NCBI RefSeq assembly: GCF_025716875.1
Contig: NZ_JAOVZB010000001.1
Span: forward strand, 1-64,000
From: Marinomonas sargassi
GTDB taxonomy: Bacteria > Pseudomonadota > Gammaproteobacteria > Pseudomonadales > Marinomonadaceae
Reading direction: 5' to 3'
Length of the DNA: 64,000 nt
The notes under the pieces were generated by a model. The model saw only the letters and a program-made list of their open reading frames with translations. It did no database searches and was not told where the DNA came from. This document shows positions 1 through 9,617 of the stretch, piece after piece (position 1 is the stretch's first letter; the number at the start of each line of letters is the position of its first letter). Made by a program: the position numbers and the translations under genes.

Positions 1-195
1 AAACACCAACTTACTTAATAAAGCGAATTGACGTGTTTGACTCTCGTGTAAGACTTCAATTTTTTTGAAAGTCTCCAGCGAGCGCCCACACAAATTATCT
101 GATTATCTATTTTAAAGAGCGTTGCTATACCACTTGCAGCTACTTGAATCACCTAGTTACTAAATAACTAAGTAGAAGCACTGCCCGTGTCAGCG
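1..195 (-). promoter_or_regulatory. rRNA operon leader (upstream of an off-window 16S gene)
   Basis: Read on the minus strand this matches the organisation of a gammaproteobacterial 16S leader. A boxA-like antitermination signal (CGCTCTTTAAAA, near 110-121) is followed by the GTGTGGGCGCTC block (about 80-92), which resembles the boxC area of the Escherichia coli rrn leader, and then by an AT-rich stretch running off the left edge. The 16S gene itself should start just outside base 1. Seen directly: the boxA-like and GTGTGGGC blocks in the right order. Inferred: that the rRNA genes follow. Confidence 0.8.
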
Positions 196-256
196 AGGGC
201 GTATATTAAGGATCTACAGAAACAATGCAAGAACTTTTAACGCTTTATTTGAAATA
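196..256 (-). promoter_or_regulatory. rrn P1-type promoter with UP element
   Basis: On the minus strand a -35 box TTGCAT (225-230) is separated by exactly 16 bases from a -10 box TAATAT (203-208), followed by a GC-rich discriminator (ACGCCC). A 16-base spacer and GC-rich discriminator are hallmarks of stringently controlled rRNA promoters. An A/T-rich block at about 231-260, where an UP element would sit, overlaps the last codons of msrQ. The promoter points at the rrn leader. Confidence 0.75.
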
Positions 257-844
257 TTTTTGAAAGGTGGGAGATTGCCAAATTCGTAACAACAATAAGG
301 GGACAATAAAAGCAGAAACAGCAAGAGCAATCGTAATATCACTCCTTACCTGCCACCACAAATGAGCAACCACACAGGCCGCTGCTATATAGACACACTG
401 ATGCAGTTTTTTCCAATTCTTACCAAGTCGCTTCATCATTTTTTTAGTACTTGTTATAGCTAAAGCAATGAGAATGAGCAAAGAAGATACACCAGCGTAG
501 ATATAAGGCTTTTCCAACAGATCAGAGACAATCCATTCTACACTCAGCCCAGCAAACAACACCAAGTACACAAGCAAATGGAATAATGCATATGAAAATG
601 CCAACAAGCCTACGATACGTCGATAGCGCGAAAGGAAACGTAGGCGAAGATATTTCGTTGCTGGCGACATACAGAGTACAGCAACGATGAAGACACACGC
701 CCAAACACCGCTATCTATCATTAAGACTTTCCCAGGATCAGGAAAGTATCGCCCACTGAATAATGCATAGATCATCCATAAAATGGGTGTCAGCAACAAC
801 GCGATGACATAGGGCTTTTCTTCTCTATCCCAAAAACCTCTCAC
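245..844 (-). CDS. msrQ: MsrQ haem-binding membrane subunit of periplasmic methionine sulfoxide reductase
   Basis: MsrQ (YedZ) is the inner-membrane b-type haem protein that passes electrons from the respiratory chain to MsrP, which repairs oxidised methionines in periplasmic proteins. The 199-residue product has about six hydrophobic segments, with histidines in segments such as the one around residues 85-95 (ALFHLLVY) that suit haem ligation. The GTG start lies one base after the msrP stop, so the two genes are translationally linked. No terminator separates the stop codon from the rrn promoter 15 bases further on. Confidence 0.92.
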   Translation of the reverse strand: MRGFWDREEKPYVIALLLTPILWMIYALFSGRYFPDPGKVLMIDSGVWACVFIVAVLCMSPATKYLRLRFLSRYRRIVGLLAFSYALFHLLVYLVLFAGLSVEWIVSDLLEKPYIYAGVSSLLILIALAITSTKKMMKRLGKNWKKLHQCVYIAAACVVAHLWWQVRSDITIALAVSAFIVPLLLLRIWQSPTFQKYFK

Positions 845-845
845 G

Positions 846-1838
846 CTAGTAAAACCTAGTTAAATCCATGCCACTGTACATAGAACCCACCTCTTCCTCA
901 TAACCATTAAACATCTGAGTTTTGACTACGTTCGGGAAGAGCACACCACTTGGTAAACGTCGCTCTTGACTCTGAGTCCAACGGGGGTGGTCCACATTCG
1001 GATTTACATTGGCATAAAAGCCATATTCACTTGGGGCTAATGCACTCCATGTTGTTTCTGGCATGGTTTCTACAAAGCGAATTTTCACAATCGACTTGAT
1101 ACTTTTAAAACCATATTTCCATGGCAAGACTAGACGAACAGGCGCACCATTCTGATTTGGCAACACACTTCCATACATACCTACAGCCAGTAGAGCGAGT
1201 GGATTCATAGCTTCATCAATTCGCAAGCCTTCTCGATACGGCCACTTGATATTTCCGCCATTCTGCCCCGGCATTTGTTTTGGGTCATACAAGGTTTCAA
1301 AATAAACATACTTAGCTTTAGATGTCGGTTGAAATCGTTTCAGTACCTCACCCAATGACACACCAACCCAAGGAATGACCATTGACCATGCTTCAACACA
1401 GCGTAAGCGATAAATACGCTCTTCCAGCATCGAGTCTTTGATAATGTCTTCTAAGTTAAAAACACCTGTTTTTTCTGCTTCACCTTCTACAGTAATAGTC
1501 CAAGGTGTTGTTTGCAGTGACGATGCCCTTTCTTTTGGATCACTTTTGCCGTATCCAAATTCGTAAAAGTTGTTATAAGAACTAGCCACATCAAATGGTG
1601 AGACTTTCTCATCCAAACCATAAGGCGTTTCTATAATGTTTTTTAACGCAGGGGCTAACGAAGGTGGGGGAGAAAGGGTATTACCAGATTGCAGCGCAGC
1701 AGAAACATTACCAATCGTTCCAGCTCCTAAGACAGCACCGCCTGTCACTTTCATAAATTGGCGACGATTTAAGTAAACAGATTCATCCGTCACTTCAAAT
1801 TCTGAAATATCTGATGATTTTTTATTGCGGATAAGCAT
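846..1838 (-). CDS. msrP: MsrP molybdopterin-containing methionine sulfoxide reductase catalytic subunit
   Basis: MsrP (YedY) is a periplasmic molybdoenzyme that reduces methionine sulfoxide in proteins. The 330-residue product carries a twin-arginine signal (RRQFMK near residue 25) followed by a hydrophobic run rich in Ala and Gly, as expected for Tat export with folded cofactor. The sulfite-oxidase-type core includes the RCVEAWSM stretch (about 145-153) with the Cys that binds molybdenum. Length matches the family. It depends on molybdopterin, whose synthesis genes moaA-moaB-moeA lie about 22 kb away in this window. Confidence 0.95.
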   Translation of the reverse strand: MLIRNKKSSDISEFEVTDESVYLNRRQFMKVTGGAVLGAGTIGNVSAALQSGNTLSPPPSLAPALKNIIETPYGLDEKVSPFDVASSYNNFYEFGYGKSDPKERASSLQTTPWTITVEGEAEKTGVFNLEDIIKDSMLEERIYRLRCVEAWSMVIPWVGVSLGEVLKRFQPTSKAKYVYFETLYDPKQMPGQNGGNIKWPYREGLRIDEAMNPLALLAVGMYGSVLPNQNGAPVRLVLPWKYGFKSIKSIVKIRFVETMPETTWSALAPSEYGFYANVNPNVDHPRWTQSQERRLPSGVLFPNVVKTQMFNGYEEEVGSMYSGMDLTRFY

Positions 1839-1929
1839 AAGGCACCCCTTCTCTAAAGTAGAGTTATAGACAGGGCACCTCTTAGCAAGTTCAAAAAAAC
1901 TTCAAATTGCTAGTATTTGAACAGAAAGA

Positions 1930-2700
1930 TTAACGTAGACCCTTAATAAAAATCGCAGCCGGCCCCCAAAGACCATAGATACAAAATAGCACCATCAAAA
2001 CCAATGAAGGTTCTAAAGCGATTAGAACAAAGATCAAAACCGACAAGAGCAGTACCATAAAAGGAACACGCCCTTTTAAGTTTAAGTCTTTAAAGCTACG
2101 GTACTTAACATTACTAACCATTAATAAACCAGCAATAGGTAACAAGAAAGCCATCACAATAGAAAGACTTTCTCCTGACATTCCATGCTCGCTTGCAGCC
2201 CAAATCACACCCGCCACAATAGCCGCAGCAGCAGGGCTAGGTAAGCCTGTAAAATAACGTTTTTCTTCAACACCTATCATGGTATTGAATCGAGCCAATC
2301 GTAGAGCAGCACCAACGGCATAAACAAAAGCGGTAATCCAACCGATTTTCTCTAATGGCTCTAACGCCCAAGTAAATACAATTAATGCTGGAGCAATACC
2401 AAAAGACACCATATCAGACAGAGAGTCATATTCAGCACCGAAAGCACTTTGCGTATGAGTCAGTCTAGCCACACGGCCATCAAGAGCATCAAATACCATC
2501 GAGATGAAGATTGCCACAGCTGCCCCAGAAAAGTCCCCATTCATTGCGGCTATGATCGAGTAGAACCCCGAAAACAAAGCTGCAGTGGTAAATAGGTTCG
2601 GTAGCAAAAACACACCTTTTCTTGGCTGCTTTTTATCCCCTTTGATATGCATATCTTCCGTATCTTCCACTAATACTTTTTTCAATTCATCTATCGACAT
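1930..2700 (-). CDS. pssA: CDP-diacylglycerol-serine O-phosphatidyltransferase
   Basis: Makes phosphatidylserine, the precursor of phosphatidylethanolamine, at the inner membrane. The CDP-alcohol phosphatidyltransferase signature is visible at about residues 68-90: DG-x2-AR-x8-G-x3-D-x3-D, beginning DGRVARL and ending YDSLSD. Several hydrophobic segments follow. At 256 residues it fits the membrane-type (class II) enzyme rather than the PLD-like E. coli enzyme. It starts 33 bases after hemL and is probably co-transcribed with it. Confidence 0.9.
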   Translation of the reverse strand: MSIDELKKVLVEDTEDMHIKGDKKQPRKGVFLLPNLFTTAALFSGFYSIIAAMNGDFSGAAVAIFISMVFDALDGRVARLTHTQSAFGAEYDSLSDMVSFGIAPALIVFTWALEPLEKIGWITAFVYAVGAALRLARFNTMIGVEEKRYFTGLPSPAAAAIVAGVIWAASEHGMSGESLSIVMAFLLPIAGLLMVSNVKYRSFKDLNLKGRVPFMVLLLSVLIFVLIALEPSLVLMVLFCIYGLWGPAAIFIKGLR

Positions 2701-2733
2701 TAAATCTATCTAACCTTTATATAAACAATCTTA

Positions 2734-4017
2734 TTATGCCAATTTAGCGAAAGAACGCTTCGCTGCTGCAATGGTATAATCAATATCTTCTTTCGTATGC
2801 GCCTGAGAAATAAAACCAGCCTCAAATGCTGAAGGTGCAAGATACACCCCCTCTTCAAGCATGTAATGAAAAAATGCCTGAAACTTCTCTAAACTGCACT
2901 TTTGAACTTCTGCAAAACTAGTGACCGAATCCGCTTCAGTGAAGAAGAAGCCAAACATGCCTCCGACGTTCACTACACTAAATGGTACACCAGCCTCGTC
3001 GGCAGCATGCTTCAAACCATCTACTAGGTATTTAGCTTTCTCGCCAAGCGCATCATGAAATCCTTGCTCACTAATTTTATTCAGCACAGCTAACCCTGCC
3101 ACCATAGCAACAGGATTACCAGATAAAGTACCCGCCTGATAAACAGGTCCTAGTGGCGCAATAAACTCCATAATTTCTCGTTTACCACCAAAAGCGCCAA
3201 CTGGCATACCAGCACCGATCACTTTACCTAATGTTGTCAAATCAGGAACAACATTAAATTCCTCCTGAGCACCACCAAGGGCAACACGAAAGCCCGTCAT
3301 CACCTCATCAAAAATTAACACTGCTCCAGAATTATCACATTCTTCACGCAATGCTTGTAAAAAGCCTTCTACTGGCAAAATACAATTCATGTTTCCTGCT
3401 ACTGGCTCAACTATGATACAAGCGATTTGCTCTCCTATCTCAGCAAAGCAACGCTTCACTTCTTCAATATCGTTAAACTGTAAGGTGATTGTATGTTGGG
3501 CAAGGTCAGCAGGCACACCCGGAGAATTAGGCACACCTAATGTTAAAGCGCCCGAGCCAGCTTTCACTAATAATGAATCCGAGTGGCCATGGTAACAACC
3601 TTCGAACTTTACAATTTTGTCTCGGCCAGTGTAACCACGAGCTAGGCGAATCGCACTCATAGTCGCTTCAGTACCTGAATTCACCATGCGTACCATGTCC
3701 ATTGAAGGCACTATTTCACAGACTTTTTCAGCCATGGTAATTTCAATTTCTGTTGGTGCCCCAAAGCTCAAACCATAGTCTAGCTGCTTTCTTACTGCAT
3801 CGAGCACATCAGGGTGTGAGTGCCCTAAAATCATCGGCCCCCATGAGCCAACATAATCGATATAACGTTTTTTATCTTCATCATAAACATAAGCCCCTTC
3901 CCCACTTTGAAAAAACACTGGGGTACCGCCCACACCATTAAACGCTCGAACTGGTGAATTCACGCCACCAGGAATGCGGTGTTGAGCTCTTGCATATAAA
4001 TCTTCTGAGCGACTCAT
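2734..4017 (-). CDS. hemL: Glutamate-1-semialdehyde 2,1-aminomutase
   Basis: PLP-dependent enzyme converting glutamate-1-semialdehyde to 5-aminolevulinate, the second step of the C5 haem pathway. The 427-residue protein begins with the family hallmark around [13 protein letters not shown], has the NSGTEA cofactor loop (about 113-118) and the PLP lysine in GKVIGAGMP (about 263-271). The start is an ATG 67 bases after the ClC gene ends. Downstream pssA follows closely. Confidence 0.97.
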   Translation of the reverse strand: MSRSEDLYARAQHRIPGGVNSPVRAFNGVGGTPVFFQSGEGAYVYDEDKKRYIDYVGSWGPMILGHSHPDVLDAVRKQLDYGLSFGAPTEIEITMAEKVCEIVPSMDMVRMVNSGTEATMSAIRLARGYTGRDKIVKFEGCYHGHSDSLLVKAGSGALTLGVPNSPGVPADLAQHTITLQFNDIEEVKRCFAEIGEQIACIIVEPVAGNMNCILPVEGFLQALREECDNSGAVLIFDEVMTGFRVALGGAQEEFNVVPDLTTLGKVIGAGMPVGAFGGKREIMEFIAPLGPVYQAGTLSGNPVAMVAGLAVLNKISEQGFHDALGEKAKYLVDGLKHAADEAGVPFSVVNVGGMFGFFFTEADSVTSFAEVQKCSLEKFQAFFHYMLEEGVYLAPSAFEAGFISQAHTKEDIDYTIAAAKRSFAKLA

Positions 4018-4084
4018 ATTCTAAAAATCCTATAATAAAGAATGTAACTTTCTATCTGAGTTATGATTTTTACAGCGAGAAAAA

Positions 4085-5809
4085 TCAATCCTCTTCTAAC
4101 AAAAACTGATCTAAGCGTTGGCGCGAAACCAACCTAAAGGATGGCGAAAAAGACACCAAAGCATATCGATTAGCGGTTTTCTGGAACCAAGTCATCATTT
4201 CATCAAGTGACGATGGTTCCTCTATTACTGGAGCTTTAATAGACTCTACAGCAAGAGACAAGTCCATAAATAACTTGCCATTTTCTGTCGCCATCCATGC
4301 TTGCGGCCCCTCGTTCATAGTGTCTAACGCTTCCAGAACGAGAATACGTTTAACTAAATGCCAGTCGCCATCCTTTTCGAAAGCGACGTAGTCTACCACA
4401 CTCGAGGCCAAATCTTTCACTAGCTCCAATGACGATAACATTGGCAGAACCAAAACATCTTCAGCCACAGGTTTTACTGTGTGTTGTCTTAGATATCTCT
4501 GTAATGGACTAACCGTTGAAGCCATACCTATGTACTGTAAACGTTCAACAAAAATAGACTCCTGATGAAAGACAACTCTCATTACCAAGCATACTAATAC
4601 AATCACAAACAAAGCTGGAACAATGACAGCAGAAGAATGTGTCATTTCTATGATAGCCACTAAAGCAGTTAATGGCGCCTGAAAACTTGCCGCCATCATT
4701 GCGGCCATTCCCAGTAAAGCAAACAGAGCAATTTCACTGACTGGAACGTCAAACAAATAAGCCACTTGAGCTCCCGCTAAGCCACCAATGATAAAAGTTG
4801 GCCCTATCATTCCCCCCGGCACACCAAGACCTACAGTAAATGCCGTTAATAAGGTTTTTATAACAACAAGGAGCAATAGAGAGTAGAGCAGTGCATCACC
4901 TGATAATGCGTGACTTAAAGAGGTATAACCGCTGCCTAAAACAGCTGGCATGTAAATCGCAAAAAATACACTGACAATCGCAACCATAAGAAATCGCGAC
5001 CAAAATGGCAGACTATTAATACGCCAAGTTGCTTTTTGTGTATGGAAGAACAAAGCGGCCAACAGTGAAATTAAAACCACCAGCACAGAGCAAGCTACAA
5101 ACAAATCAACGGACAGTGTAAGGGTTGTAATACTACCAATACTGAAAATATCTAAAGGGCCAATGAAGTAATGGCTAACCAGTGTTGCTACAACAGCCGA
5201 TAAAAGAACAGGTAAAACATAGCGTTGGCGATATTCAAGAAAGATAACTTCAAAAGCAAACAGCACACCAGCCAAAGGCGTTTGGAATACAGCCGATATT
5301 GCACCAGCCACGCCACAAGCTAATAGTGTTTCGACGCCAAACTGAGGCAATTTCGCTTTGCCTGCAATATAGCCGCCAAGCGTAGCTCCTAAATGAACAG
5401 CGGGGCCTTCTTTACCAATAGATAAGCCCCCCATTAAACCAATTGCGGCTGTGAAAAACTGCACCACTCCATTACCGACGGGTAAGTTACCTTTGTGATA
5501 GTTCAACCTTTCCACCACATAGGGAACACCTACCTTATGGAAGCGCTTAGGTAAGAAGATAAAAATGAGGGCTAAAACAACACAAGCAAAAAAAGTGAGA
5601 CCGACACGCCACTCTACAGGTAAGGACTCAAAACCATCCACATCAGCAGAAAGAAAGTAACGAGAAGGAAGATAAATAGCTGCATAAAACAGCACCATTA
5701 ATACGCCGCTGAACAAGCCACATAAAGCACCCAATAAGGCCAGTTTCGACAGATCATCATAGGATTTCGATTTGCTTAACCACTTTTCCTTTAAATTTAG
5801 CTGTTTCAG
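4085..5809 (-). CDS. ClC-family chloride channel/antiporter, probable CTG start
   Basis: Integral membrane ClC protein with about 10-12 helices, the GKEGPAVHLG filter motif including the gating Glu, and GVPGG/GPTF near the second filter element. The usual GSGIP element is replaced by KVGVP, so the pore serine is not evident. The C-terminal 130 residues form a soluble tail resembling a degenerate CBS region. Without CTG, the first usable start is TTG at 5734, inside the first helix and without a ribosome site. Translating from CTG at 5809 adds a hydrophilic 25-residue N-terminus and places GAGGT six bases upstream; an in-frame TGA lies just before it. I chose 5809; the minimum is 4085-5734. 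Confidence 0.85.
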   Translation of the reverse strand: MKQLNLKEKWLSKSKSYDDLSKLALLGALCGLFSGVLMVLFYAAIYLPSRYFLSADVDGFESLPVEWRVGLTFFACVVLALIFIFLPKRFHKVGVPYVVERLNYHKGNLPVGNGVVQFFTAAIGLMGGLSIGKEGPAVHLGATLGGYIAGKAKLPQFGVETLLACGVAGAISAVFQTPLAGVLFAFEVIFLEYRQRYVLPVLLSAVVATLVSHYFIGPLDIFSIGSITTLTLSVDLFVACSVLVVLISLLAALFFHTQKATWRINSLPFWSRFLMVAIVSVFFAIYMPAVLGSGYTSLSHALSGDALLYSLLLLVVIKTLLTAFTVGLGVPGGMIGPTFIIGGLAGAQVAYLFDVPVSEIALFALLGMAAMMAASFQAPLTALVAIIEMTHSSAVIVPALFVIVLVCLVMRVVFHQESIFVERLQYIGMASTVSPLQRYLRQHTVKPVAEDVLVLPMLSSLELVKDLASSVVDYVAFEKDGDWHLVKRILVLEALDTMNEGPQAWMATENGKLFMDLSLAVESIKAPVIEEPSSLDEMMTWFQKTANRYALVSFSPSFRLVSRQRLDQFLLEED

Positions 5810-5846
5810 AGCTCTACCTCACTTTCAACACGAGTCGATTTCATGC

Positions 5847-5866
5847 ACTATTCATCGTACTATTCA
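5847..5866. repeat. Direct repeat ACTATTCA x2 in the clc-argC intergenic region
   Basis: The octamer ACTATTCA occurs twice with a 12-base period (5847-5854 and 5859-5866) between the divergent clc and argC genes. On the other strand each copy reads TGAATAGT, whose TGAAT core recalls half of an ARG box, but the expected palindromic partner is poor. It may be an operator; function is unproven. Confidence 0.35.
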
Positions 5867-5938
5867 AACAGTACTCTTCAATCAGGTAAAGGCAAAATCG
5901 TAATTGCCACCTTTAAAATGAAACAATAGGAAAAAGCA

Positions 5939-6970
5939 GTGTATAAAATAGGTATCGTTGGCGGCACGGGATACACCGGAGCCGAATTACTCAGACTTCT
6001 CGCAAATCACCCACAAGTAGAGGTTGTTGCTATCACATCTCGAAGCGAGGAAGGCAAACTTGTCTCTGATATCTACCCTAGCTTACGCGGTCATTACGAC
6101 TTGCGCTTTACTGTTCCAAGTGTTGATGAGTTAGCAAAATGCGACCTAGTATTTTTTGCGACACCTCATGGTGTAGCTATGGACCAAGTTCCAGAGCTTA
6201 TTGATCGCGGCATTAAAGTGGTTGATTTAGGGGCTGACTTCCGTATCAAGGATACAGTTGAGTGGTCTAAGTGGTACGGCATGGAACACAGAACACCAGA
6301 TTATGTGGCTAAAGCCGTATACGGCTTACCAGAAATTAACCGCGAAGCCATTAAAGGCGCGCAACTGGTCGCCAACCCTGGCTGTTACCCAACTGCCACT
6401 CAGTTAGGTTTAATTCCTTTATTAGAAGCTGGCATTATCGATCCTGCACACCTTATTGCTGATGCTAAATCCGGTGTCAGCGGTGCTGGCCGTGGTGCGA
6501 ATATCGGCTCTTTATTATGTGAAGCGAGCGAAAGCTTTAAATCCTATGGGGTAGCAGGCCACCGTCATCTTCCAGAGATTAAACAAGGTCTTCAAGCGTA
6601 TAGTGAATCCCCTGTTGGATTAACTTTTGTCCCTCACCTTGTTCCTATGATTCGTGGTATCCAGTCAACCATGTACGCAACCTTGGTAGATACTTCGGTA
6701 GATCTGCAAACTTTATTTGAAGAGCGCTATAAAGACGAATTCTTTGTTGATGTTATGCCTGCTGGTAGCACACCAGAAACTCGTAGTACCAAAGGCGCGA
6801 ACTTCTGCCGTATTGCCGTTTATCGTCCACAAGATGGTGACAAAGTGGTTGTCTTGTCTGTAATCGATAACTTGGTGAAAGGTGCGTCAGGCCAAGCCAT
6901 TCAAAATATGAACATCATGTTGGACTTACCTGAGAATACTGGTTTAACCGCGCTGGGTATGATGCCGTAA
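5939..6970 (+). CDS. argC: N-acetyl-gamma-glutamyl-phosphate reductase
   Basis: Third enzyme of arginine synthesis: NADPH-dependent reduction of N-acetylglutamyl phosphate. Rossmann motif [14 protein letters not shown] at residues 8-21, catalytic Cys in NPGCYPTA (about 146-153), and the GHRHLPEI motif (about 207-214). Length of 343 residues is normal. The start is GTG with an AGGA-type ribosome site a few bases upstream. It stands alone, divergent from the ClC gene, and ends at a strong terminator. Confidence 0.97.
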   Translation: MYKIGIVGGTGYTGAELLRLLANHPQVEVVAITSRSEEGKLVSDIYPSLRGHYDLRFTVPSVDELAKCDLVFFATPHGVAMDQVPELIDRGIKVVDLGADFRIKDTVEWSKWYGMEHRTPDYVAKAVYGLPEINREAIKGAQLVANPGCYPTATQLGLIPLLEAGIIDPAHLIADAKSGVSGAGRGANIGSLLCEASESFKSYGVAGHRHLPEIKQGLQAYSESPVGLTFVPHLVPMIRGIQSTMYATLVDTSVDLQTLFEERYKDEFFVDVMPAGSTPETRSTKGANFCRIAVYRPQDGDKVVVLSVIDNLVKGASGQAIQNMNIMLDLPENTGLTALGMMP

Positions 6971-7026
6971 TGGTTTGCCATTAAGCACAAACTAAATAAA
7001 ACTCAGCGTATCTATCCATAGAATCA

Positions 7027-7066
7027 AAAACGGGCAGTTTCTTCCAAGAAACTGCCCGTTTTTTTT
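7027..7066. terminator. Bidirectional intrinsic terminator, argC / Lrp regulator
   Basis: A perfect 13-base stem (7031-7043 with 7046-7058, CGGGCAGTTTCTT and its complement) is flanked by an A-run on the left and a T-run on the right, so it can stop transcription from both argC and the convergent Lrp-type gene. Confidence 0.92.
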
Positions 7067-7098
7067 GTGCCTAGCGACTATATTGGTGTGATCGAAAT

Positions 7099-7527
7099 TT
7101 AGAGTCTATCGACCCTTTTCGTTAAGCACATATGCGTCATCACTTTATCTAGGTTTGGCCAATTTTCTATTTCTTCTCGAATTTCATTCAGACGTTGCAT
7201 AGAAGGTGACTGCACAAGCAAAAGTAAGTCCAGATCTCCGCTGATAGAATGTGCCAAGGTGACCTCAGGAATCGACTCAATAAGCGGCATCACTAACTCA
7301 CAAGACAAAGGCCTAAAAGTTAATGCGATGTAGGCATCTACACCTTCTTTTTTTGGGGCTGCCACATGGGCGTGATAACCCGTAATTGTGCCATTCTCTT
7401 CCAGTCGTTTTATTCGATCAGCCACGGCCGAACGAGATAAATTTACCTGTCGACTGATGTCCGACACCGACAAACGAGCATCTTTCATTAGTAAAGCTAA
7501 TATTTTTTGATCATACTGATCGGCCAC
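7099..7527 (-). CDS. Lrp/AsnC-family transcriptional regulator
   Basis: 142-residue DNA-binding regulator: N-terminal helix-turn-helix (SVSDISRQVNLSRSAVADRI, about 21-40) followed by an AsnC/Lrp ligand-binding (RAM) domain. Such proteins form octamers that sense amino acids. It is divergent from the YjeH-like exporter with 158 bases between them, so it is the natural candidate for controlling that gene. The specific amino-acid ligand cannot be read from the sequence. Confidence 0.9.
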   Translation of the reverse strand: MADQYDQKILALLMKDARLSVSDISRQVNLSRSAVADRIKRLEENGTITGYHAHVAAPKKEGVDAYIALTFRPLSCELVMPLIESIPEVTLAHSISGDLDLLLLVQSPSMQRLNEIREEIENWPNLDKVMTHMCLTKRVDRL

Positions 7528-7685
7528 TTTACTTCTCCATTTCTAATAAAGCGTCAATTTCACTGTCATTCCGACAAAGTGAGCCCAAATAGCGTCAGCT
7601 TGTATAGCGACTTATTAATGGTGTCATTTTATCCTTAGCAGTAACAAATAACAGCTTTTAACATCAACAAATTAAGAAAACACTT

Positions 7686-8948
7686 ATGTCTCAATACCAT
7701 AGAACACTTGGTCCCATTCAGGGCATCGCCATGACAGTCACCACCTTCATAGGGACAGGGTTAATGATTCTGCCTGCCATGTCTGTCGCCCAAGCAGGGT
7801 CATTTGCCTTTTACGCTTGGTTAATTACCGCCGCCATGATTATTCCTATTGCTTTTGTATTTGCATTCCTTGGTGCCAAATACCCTTCCGCAGGAGGAGC
7901 TTCCCATTATATTGGCAGAGCATTCGGTTCTCGCTACGAAAAAGCCGTTGGCTGGTTATTTCTCAGTATTTTACTGGTGGGGCCTGCGGTCGCTATTAAA
8001 GTCGCTGCGGCTTATCTGGCGATTATTTTTAATGCTTCTGAGAAGTGGATGTTGTTTCTCAGCATGTTAACCATGGTTGGCATATTGCTCTTTGCCATTG
8101 TTGGCATGCAAACCTCAGCCCGTTTCCAAACAGGTGTCGTCATTGCCATGATAATAACCGTTATCTGGTTGTGCTTTGTTGGTGATATTAATGCCAGTCG
8201 CTCCGTTATTGAAGCCCCTGTCACCCAACAAAATTGGCAGCAAACACTCTATGCCACAGGTGTGATTTTCTGGTGTTTTCTTGGCATAGAAGTCATGGCT
8301 CATATGGGGGCTGAATTCAAAAGGCCTGCCCGAGACTTCCCCATTGCATTGCTAGGCGGGATTACTCTAGTGATTTTAGCTTACCTAAGCTTGGTACTAC
8401 TTATTGCTTGGCACCAAACCTATGGCGATGAAATCACCAATAGCCAGTCTCTTGCCTTACTCGTTGAAAAGCTAACCAACAGCACCTATAGCCGAGTGTT
8501 TGCCATTGGTGCTTATGTTATTGCCTTTGCCAATGTAGCTATCTATATATTGGGCTTTTCCCGAATGGTGCAATCTATGGCCGAACAAGGCGCATTACCA
8601 AAAAGGTTTGCACGTTTAAGCAATAACGGTGTGCCGGCTCAAGCAGTACTATTAGTGGGTGTTATTACCTTATGTTCGATCACCTTCTCGGAAGTATCTG
8701 GATGGGAAATGCAGTGGTTTATAGAAACCACTAATGGTAGCTTTCTCCTCATTTATGCCTTGGCATGTATCGCTGCAACCAAGCTTTTGAATAAAACGGC
8801 ACGTGTTTTAGCAAGTATCGCTCTTGTTAGTTGTGGCTTCATGGTGTTTTTTATTGGCGAAAGTATGATCTTTGCTGGGTTAATGTTCGTTTTAGCCTTA
8901 GCGTATGAACAAATAAGAGCCCCAAAAGAACAACTTAATGTACAATAA
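7686..8948 (+). CDS. YjeH-like APC-superfamily amino-acid exporter
   Basis: 420-residue transporter with about twelve hydrophobic segments. The N-terminal stretch (LGPIQGIAMTVTTFIGTG, then PSAGGASHYIGRAFGSR at about 66-82) follows the pattern of E. coli YjeH, which exports L-methionine and branched-chain amino acids. The Lrp-type regulator next door supports an amino-acid efflux role. Substrate is inferred from family resemblance only. Confidence 0.8.
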   Translation: MSQYHRTLGPIQGIAMTVTTFIGTGLMILPAMSVAQAGSFAFYAWLITAAMIIPIAFVFAFLGAKYPSAGGASHYIGRAFGSRYEKAVGWLFLSILLVGPAVAIKVAAAYLAIIFNASEKWMLFLSMLTMVGILLFAIVGMQTSARFQTGVVIAMIITVIWLCFVGDINASRSVIEAPVTQQNWQQTLYATGVIFWCFLGIEVMAHMGAEFKRPARDFPIALLGGITLVILAYLSLVLLIAWHQTYGDEITNSQSLALLVEKLTNSTYSRVFAIGAYVIAFANVAIYILGFSRMVQSMAEQGALPKRFARLSNNGVPAQAVLLVGVITLCSITFSEVSGWEMQWFIETTNGSFLLIYALACIAATKLLNKTARVLASIALVSCGFMVFFIGESMIFAGLMFVLALAYEQIRAPKEQLNVQ

Positions 8949-9022
8949 CGCCATCACTTCATCGACCCTGTGTCAGCATGCGCCGATGAAGTCGCCTTAT
9001 TGATTAAGTAGGAGAATTGTAA

Positions 9023-9535
9023 ATGCCATTATTAGACAGCTTCCGTGTAGACCATACTCGTATGGATGCTCCTGCAGTACGTATTGCCAAATCCATGTCG
9101 ACACCTAAAGGTGACGAGATCACAGTGTTTGACCTACGTTTTTGCGTGCCAAATGAAGAAATCCTTTCTGAAACAGGTATTCACACATTGGAGCACTTAT
9201 TTGCAGGCTTCATGCGTGATCACCTAAACAGTGACAGTGTTGAGATCATCGACATTTCACCTATGGGTTGCCGCACTGGTTTCTACATGAGCCTAATAGG
9301 TACGCCAAGCGAAGAGAAAGTTGCTGATTCATGGAAAGCTGCCATGACAGACGTGCTAGCAGTAAAAGCTAAAGGCGATATTCCAGAGTTGAACGAGTAC
9401 CAATGTGGTACATACGAAATGCATTCTCTAGAAGAAGCAAAAAAGATCGCTGAGATGATTTTATCTCGTGATGTGAAAGTAAACAGCAACGAAGAGCTTT
9501 ACCTAAGCGAAGAGTTCTTAAAAGAACACAGCTAA
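9023..9535 (+). CDS. luxS: S-ribosylhomocysteine lyase (autoinducer-2 synthase)
   Basis: Cleaves S-ribosylhomocysteine into homocysteine and the AI-2 precursor DPD. The metal-binding [10 protein letters not shown] motif (about residues 53-62) and the catalytic Cys in MGCRTGFYM (about 82-90) are present, and 170 residues is the usual length. AGGAG lies just upstream of the ATG. No pfs or metabolic partner is adjacent, so the gene is monocistronic and ends at its own terminator. Confidence 0.97.
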   Translation: MPLLDSFRVDHTRMDAPAVRIAKSMSTPKGDEITVFDLRFCVPNEEILSETGIHTLEHLFAGFMRDHLNSDSVEIIDISPMGCRTGFYMSLIGTPSEEKVADSWKAAMTDVLAVKAKGDIPELNEYQCGTYEMHSLEEAKKIAEMILSRDVKVNSNEELYLSEEFLKEHS

Positions 9536-9561
9536 TAGTTTGTTTCTTCTTTTTGTACAGT

Positions 9562-9590
9562 AAAAAGGTGGCTATTAGCCACCTTTTTAT
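9562..9590. terminator. Intrinsic terminator after luxS
   Basis: Stem AAAAAGGTGGCT (9562-9573) pairs with AGCCACCTTTTT (9577-9588) around a three-base loop. A and T runs on both sides make it usable from luxS and from the convergent TPR gene. Confidence 0.9.
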
Positions 9591-9617
9591 TTTCTAGACA
9601 TTAGCTAAACCTAGTTT

